Shown: piece after piece, positions 27,364-34,850 of the stretch
How the letters are laid out: each line of letters starts with the position of its first letter
Position numbering within the stretch: position 1 is the first letter of the stretch
Source of the DNA: Saprospirales bacterium
GTDB taxonomy: Bacteria > Bacteroidota > Bacteroidia > Chitinophagales > CAMDFR01
DNA: 34,850 nucleotides
Direction: 5' to 3'
Assembly (NCBI GenBank): GCA_947464015.1
Contig: CANHVE010000006.1
Coordinates: 1-34,850, forward strand
Position numbers and translations under genes: made by a program
The notes under the pieces: generated by a model
Databases searched by the model: none
Seen by the model: only the letters and a program-made list of their open reading frames with translations
Told to the model about the DNA's origin: nothing

Positions 27364-29409
27364 CTATTTGATAGTACTACCTGCAGGTACTCCAGAAGAA
27401 GCATTGACAAAATAGAGTTTACCTTCTTTGTCAGATGCCATTAAAATCATGCCTTTCGATTCTATACCTCGTAATTTTCGTGGAGCTAAGTTGCATAGTA
27501 CACTTACTTGCTGACCGATAATATCCTCAGGTTTAAAATACATAGCTATACCCGAAACGACTGTTCGTGTTTCTATTCCTATATCCACTTTTAATTCAAG
27601 TAATTTATCTGCTTTCTCTACTTTTTTTGCTTCCACAATAATTCCACTTCGTATGTCCATTTTATCAAAATCTTCATACGTAATAGTTTCTTTCAAAGCC
27701 TCCATTTCATTGTGTATAGGCGCTTCAATAGGTTTTTTACTGTCTTGTAATTTTTTAATTTGAATATCGATGATTTCATCTTCAATTTTTTCAAATAAAA
27801 TGACAGCTGGCGCTACTACATGATTTATTGCAATTAAATCTTGACGACCAATATCCTCCCAACTATAATTGACATCTTGTATACCCAATTGTTCCCATAG
27901 TTTTTTACTTGTAAATGGCATAAAGGGTTCGCATATAATCGCCAAATTGGCAATCAACTGCACACAGTCATACAATACAGCTTTAGTGGCTTCAGGATCT
28001 GTTTTAATCAGCTTCCAAGGCTCTTTATCGGTAAGCAGTTTATTGCCATGTCGAGCAATATTCATCATTTCATTTAAAGCTTCTCTATATCTAAATTGCT
28101 CTAATGAATGACTCACTTTTTCTTTTGCTTCACGAATTACTTTTTCTAAATCATCACAACCTTTTACATCAGGTACTTGGCCTCCATAATATTTATGCAC
28201 TAATACCATTACACGATTCACTAAATTACCTAGAATAGCTACTAATTCGCTATTGTTTTTAGTTTGAAAATCTTTCCAAGTAAATTCTGAATCCTTGGTT
28301 TCAGGCATATTCGAAATTAAACAATAACGTAGTTGATCTGATTTATAAGGGAATTGTGAAATGTAATCATGCATCTCTACCGACCAATGTCGACTAGTAC
28401 TCATTTTATCTCCTTCTAAATTCATAAACTCATTGGAAGGTACATTATCTGGTAAAATATAATCGCCATGCGCTTTTAACATCGCAGGAAAAATAATACA
28501 ATGAAATACAATATTATCCTTACCAATAAAGTGAATCAATCTGGTATCTTCTTTTTTCCAATAATCTTCCCAGTTTTTATGATTGTCAATGGCCCATTGT
28601 TTAGTAGCTGATATATAGCCAATAGGTGCATCAAACCAAACATAAAGCACTTTTCCTTCGGCATTTGGAAGCGGCACTTTCACTCCCCAATTCAAATCAC
28701 GAGTTACTGCCCGCTTGTTTAAGCCCGCATCTAACCATGATTTACACTGCCCATAAACATTCACTTTCCATTCTTTATGTTCATTGAGTATCCATTCTTT
28801 TAACCAGGGTTCATAGCGATCTAAAGGCAAATACCATAAAGTAGTTTCTTTTTTTACTGGTGTTTTACCACTGAGTTTTGAAACAGGATTTATCAATTCA
28901 TCAGGACTTAATGTACGTCCACATTTTTCACATTGATCGCCATAGGCTTTTTCATTAGCGCAAGTAGGACAAGTACCAATGATATATCTATCAGCTAAAA
29001 AGATATTGGCTTCTTCATCGTAGAATTGTAAAGAAGATTCTTCTACTAATTCGCCTTTATTATATAGGTTTAAGAAAAATTCTTGTGCGGTTTCATGATG
29101 TAAAGGTTCTGTTGTACGATGATAGATATCGAATGAAATACCCAATTCTCTAAAACAACGAATTAGTAAAGTATGATATTTATCTACGATTTCTTTTGGG
29201 GTGGTTTGTTCTTCAATCGCTTGAAGTGTAATAGCTGCACCATGTTCATCGCTACCACAAATAAAAGCAACATCTTTATTATTTTTTCTCAAATAGCGAG
29301 CATATATATCTGCAGGTAGATAAGCTCCAGCTAAATGACCAATATGTTTGGAGCCATTTGCATATGGTAATGCAGCGGTAATGGTATATCGTTTAAATTC
29401 TTTACTCAT
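27364..29409 (-). CDS. metG: Methionyl-tRNA synthetase with C-terminal tRNA-binding (EMAP II/Trbp111-like) domain
   Basis: 681 aa; ITAALPYANGSKHIGHLAGAYLPADIYARYLR, KMSTSRHW (KMSKS-like), CPTCANEKAYGDQCEKCG zinc site, C-terminal FDKMDIRSGIIVEAKKVEKADKLLELKVDIG. Confidence 0.96.
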   Translation of the reverse strand: MSKEFKRYTITAALPYANGSKHIGHLAGAYLPADIYARYLRKNNKDVAFICGSDEHGAAITLQAIEEQTTPKEIVDKYHTLLIRCFRELGISFDIYHRTTEPLHHETAQEFFLNLYNKGELVEESSLQFYDEEANIFLADRYIIGTCPTCANEKAYGDQCEKCGRTLSPDELINPVSKLSGKTPVKKETTLWYLPLDRYEPWLKEWILNEHKEWKVNVYGQCKSWLDAGLNKRAVTRDLNWGVKVPLPNAEGKVLYVWFDAPIGYISATKQWAIDNHKNWEDYWKKEDTRLIHFIGKDNIVFHCIIFPAMLKAHGDYILPDNVPSNEFMNLEGDKMSTSRHWSVEMHDYISQFPYKSDQLRYCLISNMPETKDSEFTWKDFQTKNNSELVAILGNLVNRVMVLVHKYYGGQVPDVKGCDDLEKVIREAKEKVSHSLEQFRYREALNEMMNIARHGNKLLTDKEPWKLIKTDPEATKAVLYDCVQLIANLAIICEPFMPFTSKKLWEQLGIQDVNYSWEDIGRQDLIAINHVVAPAVILFEKIEDEIIDIQIKKLQDSKKPIEAPIHNEMEALKETITYEDFDKMDIRSGIIVEAKKVEKADKLLELKVDIGIETRTVVSGIAMYFKPEDIIGQQVSVLCNLAPRKLRGIESKGMILMASDKEGKLYFVNASSGVPAGSTIK

Positions 29410-29535
29410 AATTCTCTACAAAATTAATGATATTTAAGTAGGAATGAATAGAATATATGATTTTATTCTTTTTCAGTTAAATCCCTGATGTAAACTCTAA
29501 AAAAATAAATTACATTTACTCATTATTTCAAGCAT

Positions 29536-30444
29536 ATGAGTGTATCATTATTACAGCCCCCTCTTTTAAAAAAAGGCAGTATCGTTGCTATAGTAGCTTC
29601 TGCTTATGCTATTGATTATAGTCACATTGAAGCAGGAGTCAAAATTTTAGAGTCATGGGGATTACAAGTGAAAATTGGAAACAGCATTGGTAAAATAAAT
29701 GGTATTTATGCGGGTTCTGATACAGAACGTGCTGAAGATTTGCAATATTACCTCGATGATCCGAGTATTGCAGCTATATTATTTGCAAGAGGTGGCTATG
29801 GTACGGTGCGTATTATTGATGATATCGATTTTACTAAATTTATGCGTTCGCCCAAATGGATTTGTGGTTTTAGCGATATTACCGTAATGCATACACATAT
29901 CAATCATGTATTAGCCGTTCAAACCATTCATAGTATCATGCCGAGTAAATTTACTACCTCAAGTGAAGAAGCCCTTGAAAGTTTACGCAAAGCGCTATTT
30001 GGTGAGAGTATACATTATACATTTCCAGCACATCCATTAAACCAATTAGGTAAAATTGATAGTACGATATACGGTGGTAATTTATCTATTTTATATAGTT
30101 TGACTGGTACGAGTTCTACTTTTTCCATGCGAAATAAAACTTTATTTATTGAAGATGTAGAAGAATATTTATATCATCTTGACCGTATGATGATGAATTT
30201 AAAACGTGCAGGTAAATTAAAAGATTTAGATGCCCTTTTAGTAGGAGGGTTTTCAGATATGAAAGACAATACACCAGCATATGGTCAATCTGCAGAAGAA
30301 ATTATCGCGAGTTATTTTCCAGATAAAAAACTACCTAGATGCTTTGGTGTTCCTTGTGGCCATATTATAGATAATAGAGCGTTGATATTTGGTAAAAAAT
30401 GTACGATTGATATCACTATCGATCAAGTGCATATTTTATTTTAA
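29536..30444 (+). CDS. LD-carboxypeptidase (S66 family, muramoyltetrapeptide carboxypeptidase)
   Basis: 302 aa; LLKKGSIVAIVASAYAIDYSHIEAGVKILESWGLQVKIG...AILFARGGYGTVRIIDDIDF...WICGFSDITVMHTHIN. Confidence 0.92.
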   Translation: MSVSLLQPPLLKKGSIVAIVASAYAIDYSHIEAGVKILESWGLQVKIGNSIGKINGIYAGSDTERAEDLQYYLDDPSIAAILFARGGYGTVRIIDDIDFTKFMRSPKWICGFSDITVMHTHINHVLAVQTIHSIMPSKFTTSSEEALESLRKALFGESIHYTFPAHPLNQLGKIDSTIYGGNLSILYSLTGTSSTFSMRNKTLFIEDVEEYLYHLDRMMMNLKRAGKLKDLDALLVGGFSDMKDNTPAYGQSAEEIIASYFPDKKLPRCFGVPCGHIIDNRALIFGKKCTIDITIDQVHILF

Positions 30445-30448
30445 TTGC

Positions 30449-30973
30449 ATGCAAAAAGTATTGAATAAAATAGCTGTTGTTGGTCCTGAAAGTACTGGTA
30501 AAACTGTATTATGCGAACAATTAGCGAAGCATTATCAAAGCACTTTTGTTCCTGAATTTGCACGAGATTTTTTGCTCGAAAGAAATAATGTTTATACGCA
30601 AGAAGATTTACTTTTTATAGTGGAACAACAAGCCATCTTAGAAAAAAAAATCGAACAAGAAGCCAATCGATTTTTGTTTATTGATAATGATTATATCAAT
30701 TTAAAAATTTGGATGCAAGAAGTATTTCAGCAAAATAATGCTTATATCCATCAGATGATAATCACACATACTTATCAACTATATCTCTTGTGTGATATTG
30801 ACGTAGCATGGGAAGCAGATATATTACGACAGAATGAAAATAATCGGGACTATTTATACCAACGTTTTGAAGAAGAGTTGAACCATTATCAATTTCCTTA
30901 TGTGAAAATTTCAGGAATAGGAGAAACTCGTTTACAACAAGCAATTGAAAAAATAGATTTGCATTTTAAATAA
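30449..30973 (+). CDS. NadR-like (ribosylnicotinamide kinase-type) P-loop ATPase
   Basis: The start is the ATG at 30449, just after the upstream gene; the ORF track start at 30389 overlaps that gene. Walker A GPESTGKTVL; FVPEFARDFLLERNNVYTQEDL. Confidence 0.8.
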   Translation: MQKVLNKIAVVGPESTGKTVLCEQLAKHYQSTFVPEFARDFLLERNNVYTQEDLLFIVEQQAILEKKIEQEANRFLFIDNDYINLKIWMQEVFQQNNAYIHQMIITHTYQLYLLCDIDVAWEADILRQNENNRDYLYQRFEEELNHYQFPYVKISGIGETRLQQAIEKIDLHFK

Positions 30974-30990
30974 AATTAATAATACCTTTG
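30959..30990 (+). promoter_or_regulatory. Candidate Bacteroidota promoter TTG-N21-TAccTTTG driving the TPP riboswitch leader
   Basis: TTG at 30959-30961 and TACCTTTG at 30983-30990, immediately 5' of the aptamer. Confidence 0.6.
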
Positions 30991-30995
30991 CATTG

Positions 30996-31076
30996 CTTTC
31001 TGGGGGTGTTCTGTTTGCAAAAACAGATCTGAGAAATACCCTGGAACCTGATACGGATAATACCGGCGTAGGAAAG
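30996..31076 (+). ncRNA. TPP riboswitch (THI element)
   Basis: CTTTCTGGGGGTGTTCTGTTTGCAAAAACAGATCTGAGAAATACCCTGGAACCTGATACGGATAATACCGGCGTAGGAAAG contains the hallmark blocks GGGGTG, CTGAGA, ACCC, GAACCTGAT and GGATAATACCGGCGTAGG. CTTTC/GAAAG closes P1 and CTGTTT-GCAA-AAACAG forms the variable arm. Confidence 0.97.
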
Positions 31077-31168
31077 AAAGTGAATCTTCTTTTATTAATT
31101 GTATTTATACAATTCCCACTCGCGTATTTTTCTTATCATTTTTTTTAATCATTTAAAAATAATGTATA

Positions 31169-33373
31169 ATGAAAAATTTTTATGTACTATTCTTACTAGC
31201 AGCTACTTATTGCATGCATGCACAAAACACTAACGATACTATTGGAAAGCAACTCATGCTGAATGAGGTCTCTATCACCTTTAACCAAGCCAAATCAATT
31301 GAGCCCATAACCTTTATTAATATCAAGAAAGTAGATATTGAAAAAAATAATTTAGGTCAAGATGCACCTATATTATTAGAGAAAAATATCTCTATGACGG
31401 CTACAACCGATGCAGGAGCTGGAATAGGTTATACCTATTTGCGTATGCGTGGTGTAGATCAAACAAGAATTAATGTCACCATCAATGGTATTCCATACAA
31501 TGATCCGGAAAGTCATCAAGTGTATTGGGTCGATTTGCCTGATATGCTTAGTAGTGCCGATAATATTCATATACAAAGAGGATTAGGAACTTCTAATAAT
31601 GGGGCAGGAGCTTTTGGGGGTACTATTAATATTTTTACGAATGCCTTAAAAGCAACACCTGTTTTTGAAACTTCACATTCTTATGGTTCTTACAATACGA
31701 TCAAAAATAATATCCAATTTTCAAGTGGATTAATAGCTCATAAATTTACAATTAATGCTCGTTTATCAAGAATAGTATCAGATGGCTATATCGATAGAGC
31801 GCGTGCCAATATCAATTCGTATTATTTAAGTGCAGGTTTATACAAAAATAAAACCACTCTAATCTTCAATCATTTTTTTGGTGTAGAGAAAACTTATCAA
31901 AGTTGGTATGGAGTTTTAGAAGATTCCTTGAAAACAAATAGAACTTATAATAGTGCGGGTACTTATTATGGGGCTAAAGCAATTCCATACGACAATGAAA
32001 TCGATTACTATAAACAATGGCATTATCAATTACTATTAACTCAACAACTAAGTAGTAAAGTGAAATTAAATGCGAATGTATTTTATGTGAAAGGGAAAGG
32101 ATATTATGAGCAATATATAGTTGATGCGGGCTTAAGCAATTATGGAATCGATTCTGCTATCTATAATAATACAACCTATTTTAGTACAGATATTGTACGT
32201 CAACGTTCTTTAAATAATTTTTATTACGGAGCTAATGCGCAACTTAATTTTAATAATAAAGAGCATATCGATTTGAGTGTTTCAGCTACTTGGAATCAAT
32301 ATAGAGGCGAACATTTTGGTAAAATTGCAGCATCAGGAATTCCATTAAATCTCGATAAAAATTATAAGTACTATAAAAGTATGGGCATCAAAAACGATGC
32401 ATCTATTTATGCCATATTGAATTATAAAATTAGAAAGAGCACTTATTTTTATGTTGATTTGCAATATCGAAATGTGCAATATACTATCGATGGTTTAAAT
32501 GATGATAGAACAGCACTAAACATTAAAGTACAATACCATTTTTTCAATCCTAAAATAGGAGTGAAGTCGACTATCAAAGATCGACATCAATTACAATTAT
32601 ATGCAGGAATCGGCAATCATGAACCATTACGCGATGATTATATTGGTAATAATCCTAAAGCAGAATCGATGTTAAATATTGAAGCTTCTTATATCTATAA
32701 CAATAAAAAGCAACAAGTAGGAGCGAATCTATATTTTATGGGCTATAAAAATCAATTGGTTTTAACAGGTGCGATTAATGATGTAGGAGCTTCAATAAGA
32801 ACTAATGTAGATAAGAGTTATAGAGCAGGTATAGAATTATTTACCCATGTACCTATCAACAAATATATCGAGCTAAATGCGAATGCAACCATGAGCTTAA
32901 ATAAAATACTTTCGTTTGAAAATGTAGTGAATACCTACGATGAAAATTATAGCAGTATTGATTCTCTAAAAATAATTAAACAACATAAAAATAAAGATAT
33001 TTCTTTCTCGCCTTCATTAATAGCTTATGCAGATATAGTTATTACTCCATTTAAAAATTTCAGTATCACTATTAGTAATAAATATACAGGTAGACAATAC
33101 ATGGACAATACAGCATCTACTGCACGAATGATAAAAGGATATAATATCAATAACCTCAATATTAGTTATAAGTTGCCTGTTAAATCAAATTATGATTATA
33201 TTTTTACGTTCTTGTTGAATAATTTCACCAATAGAAATTTTGTTTCGAATGGCTATACCTATAGTGAAAGATATGCAGGTGTAGGTTATGTAACAGATGT
33301 GTATCAGTATAATTATTTTTATCCGCAAGCACCGATTAATTTTATGTTGGGCTTTACTATGAAAATTAGATAG
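31169..33373 (+). CDS. TonB-dependent outer membrane receptor, probably for thiamine or a thiamine precursor
   Basis: 734 aa; signal peptide; plug domain YLRMRGVDQTRINVTINGIPYNDPESHQVYWVDLPDMLSSADNIHIQRGLGTSNNGAGAFGGTINI; beta-barrel repeats; C-terminal NFMLGFTMKIR. It lies directly downstream of the TPP riboswitch. Confidence 0.93.
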   Translation: MKNFYVLFLLAATYCMHAQNTNDTIGKQLMLNEVSITFNQAKSIEPITFINIKKVDIEKNNLGQDAPILLEKNISMTATTDAGAGIGYTYLRMRGVDQTRINVTINGIPYNDPESHQVYWVDLPDMLSSADNIHIQRGLGTSNNGAGAFGGTINIFTNALKATPVFETSHSYGSYNTIKNNIQFSSGLIAHKFTINARLSRIVSDGYIDRARANINSYYLSAGLYKNKTTLIFNHFFGVEKTYQSWYGVLEDSLKTNRTYNSAGTYYGAKAIPYDNEIDYYKQWHYQLLLTQQLSSKVKLNANVFYVKGKGYYEQYIVDAGLSNYGIDSAIYNNTTYFSTDIVRQRSLNNFYYGANAQLNFNNKEHIDLSVSATWNQYRGEHFGKIAASGIPLNLDKNYKYYKSMGIKNDASIYAILNYKIRKSTYFYVDLQYRNVQYTIDGLNDDRTALNIKVQYHFFNPKIGVKSTIKDRHQLQLYAGIGNHEPLRDDYIGNNPKAESMLNIEASYIYNNKKQQVGANLYFMGYKNQLVLTGAINDVGASIRTNVDKSYRAGIELFTHVPINKYIELNANATMSLNKILSFENVVNTYDENYSSIDSLKIIKQHKNKDISFSPSLIAYADIVITPFKNFSITISNKYTGRQYMDNTASTARMIKGYNINNLNISYKLPVKSNYDYIFTFLLNNFTNRNFVSNGYTYSERYAGVGYVTDVYQYNYFYPQAPINFMLGFTMKIR

Positions 33374-33374
33374 T

Positions 33375-34214
33375 TTATTTGATAATAGGAAAGTGCGCCC
33401 TTGTATACTCTTTGTTGAATGCTTCAAAGTGCCACCATTCACTCAATATAGCAATGAAGCCAGCTTGTTTCATGGCATTTTTAAGTACATTGCGATGATC
33501 AATTTGTGCTGGAGTTAATTTTGATTCTTGTAACATTTGCGCATGATACCGTGGTTGTGCTTCGGGTCCGAAAAAATCAAAATCAGTACCCATGTCTACT
33601 ACTGTTTGAGTGGCGTTATCATATAAACCAAGATCAATAGCTACCCCATAATTATGCAAACCCCCTTTTTGAGGAGTAGCTACATATCTTGCTTTACCTA
33701 TACTTTGAGCTATTTCATACATTTTGTATTGTACACTTTGTGGTCGCGCCCCATCGTAAATAATAAAGGTATAATTTGGATATTGATGTTGTAAATATTG
33801 TTCAGCTTTTAGTAATTTAATTAAAGTCTCTATTCGTAAAAAACATTTTTTGGTATCGGGATAAAGTACTTCTCCTACAAAATTATTCGTAGTAGTATAT
33901 CTTAAATCTAATTTAACATGAGGCATGATATCTTGTACATCTACTAATCCAGCATCTGCCATTGCCCTTTCAGTAGTGCTTAGCGAACTGTTGCTATAAT
34001 CAAATTTTTGATAGATTAAACTATCTATTGCACTCATTCTTTTCGGAATAAGACTATCGTTTCTTACAACTTTAGAAGAATCAATAGTTGGTAGAGCTTT
34101 AATAAGAGTATCGGTTGTACTTTTTTTTATTACTTTTTCAGGTGATTGTTTTTTAGAAGAACAAGCACTTACTAGTATCATAAAAATGAATACATTGAAA
34201 TAATATTTAAACAT
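33375..34214 (-). CDS. M15D D-alanyl-D-alanine dipeptidase (VanX/DdpX-like) lipoprotein
   Basis: 279 aa; lipobox-like MILVSACSS; LDLRYTTTNNFVGEVLY, DGARPQSVQ, HNYGVAIDLGL, SEWWHFE. Confidence 0.88.
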   Translation of the reverse strand: MFKYYFNVFIFMILVSACSSKKQSPEKVIKKSTTDTLIKALPTIDSSKVVRNDSLIPKRMSAIDSLIYQKFDYSNSSLSTTERAMADAGLVDVQDIMPHVKLDLRYTTTNNFVGEVLYPDTKKCFLRIETLIKLLKAEQYLQHQYPNYTFIIYDGARPQSVQYKMYEIAQSIGKARYVATPQKGGLHNYGVAIDLGLYDNATQTVVDMGTDFDFFGPEAQPRYHAQMLQESKLTPAQIDHRNVLKNAMKQAGFIAILSEWWHFEAFNKEYTRAHFPIIK

Positions 34215-34764
34215 CTAAAGTATTAAGTTTTGCGAATCGAAGATGATCTTCCCAAACATGATTTATTTTTAAATATTTCTTACTATATCCTTCTTGTTCA
34301 AAACCTAGTTTTTGAATTAAATCAATAGAGGCTTTATTTCGAGGTATAATATTGGCTTCAATTCGATTTAGTTTTAAATCTTCAAAAATAAATTGATTGG
34401 CTTTTGACAGGGCTTCATGCATATATCCATTTCCACATGATTTTTCATCTTGTTTATATCCTAAGAAACAAGATTTAAAAACCCCTTTAATAATATTAGA
34501 ATAAGAGAAATCTCCAATGATATGATAGGGTTGATTTTTATGAATGATATAAAATTTAATTTTATGTTCGTATCTCAATAAAGTTTTATCTTCTCTTATC
34601 AAACGCATTTGATAGTCGTATGTATAATACTTATCGGGCATAGCTGGAATCCAGGGGGTAAAAAATTTTCTATTGCTTGCTTGATATGATAGAATTAATT
34701 CGCAGTTTTCCTCATTCGCAGTAAATAAAATCAATCGTTCTGTATCTATTCGAATACTCTCCAT
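34207..34764 (-). CDS. GNAT family N-acetyltransferase (RimJ/RimL-like)
   Basis: 185 aa; IDTERLILFTANEENCELIL...CFLGYKQDEKSCGNGYMHEALSKANQFIFEDLKLNRIEANIIPRNKASIDLIQKLGFEQEGYSKKYLKINHVWEDHLRFA. Confidence 0.9.
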   Translation of the reverse strand: MESIRIDTERLILFTANEENCELILSYQASNRKFFTPWIPAMPDKYYTYDYQMRLIREDKTLLRYEHKIKFYIIHKNQPYHIIGDFSYSNIIKGVFKSCFLGYKQDEKSCGNGYMHEALSKANQFIFEDLKLNRIEANIIPRNKASIDLIQKLGFEQEGYSKKYLKINHVWEDHLRFAKLNTLDV

Positions 34765-34826
34765 AAAAAATTTGATGCAAAATAATTTACGTATCTTAGA
34801 TTAAAATTACAAATAAAAATTATTTT

Positions 34827-34850
34827 ATGTTAGCATTACCTGATATTTTA
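34827..34850 (+). CDS. Start of a CDS truncated by the window end
   Basis: ATG TTA GCA TTA CCT GAT ATT TTA (MLALPDIL...) is open to the window end and lies divergent to the GNAT gene. Confidence 0.4.

Noticed and set aside
30389-30448. Upstream start of the NadR-like kinase ORF
   Set aside because: It overlaps the end of the LD-carboxypeptidase gene; the ATG at 30449 gives the expected N-terminus (MQKVLNKIAVVGPESTGKT).
1-34850. CRISPR array, toxin-antitoxin, phage or defence island
   Set aside because: No regularly spaced repeats, no Cas, integrase, transposase or restriction-type signatures were seen in any long ORF; the window looks like core chromosome with housekeeping and envelope genes.

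Overview
AT-rich chromosomal window with Bacteroidota-type features: TAnnTTTG promoter boxes, a T9SS C-terminal sorting domain, and a TonB-dependent receptor. About 29 credible protein genes are present. Most are housekeeping or cell-envelope genes: acs, rimO, pyrE, metG, a PPK2, a TerC-family protein, M23, M43 and M15 peptidases, LD-carboxypeptidase, a NUDIX hydrolase and a DMT transporter. I found no CRISPR array, rRNA, prophage or intact transposon, and I did not identify any tRNA by eye. The most interesting items are: (1) a three-domain protein (sugar-1-P nucleotidyltransferase + HAD heptose-bisphosphatase-like + C-terminal uridine-kinase-like P-loop domain) in a tight operon with an HddA-like GHMP sugar kinase and rimO; (2) a TPP riboswitch with a recognisable Bacteroidota promoter controlling a TonB-dependent receptor, with a NadR-like kinase just upstream and no inner-membrane transporter nearby; (3) a FAD enzyme with flavin-dependent halogenase signatures; (4) a stand-alone secreted protein resembling the soluble C-terminal part of DUF2723 membrane proteins; (5) a ~570-bp intergenic region dense in perfect palindromes; (6) a secreted protein made of about ten short YxD...F.V(F/Y)xNGe repeats; (7) an M23 peptidase whose terminal HxH motif reads HVC. 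No confidently new defence or mobile system was seen; the findings are leads of moderate strength.
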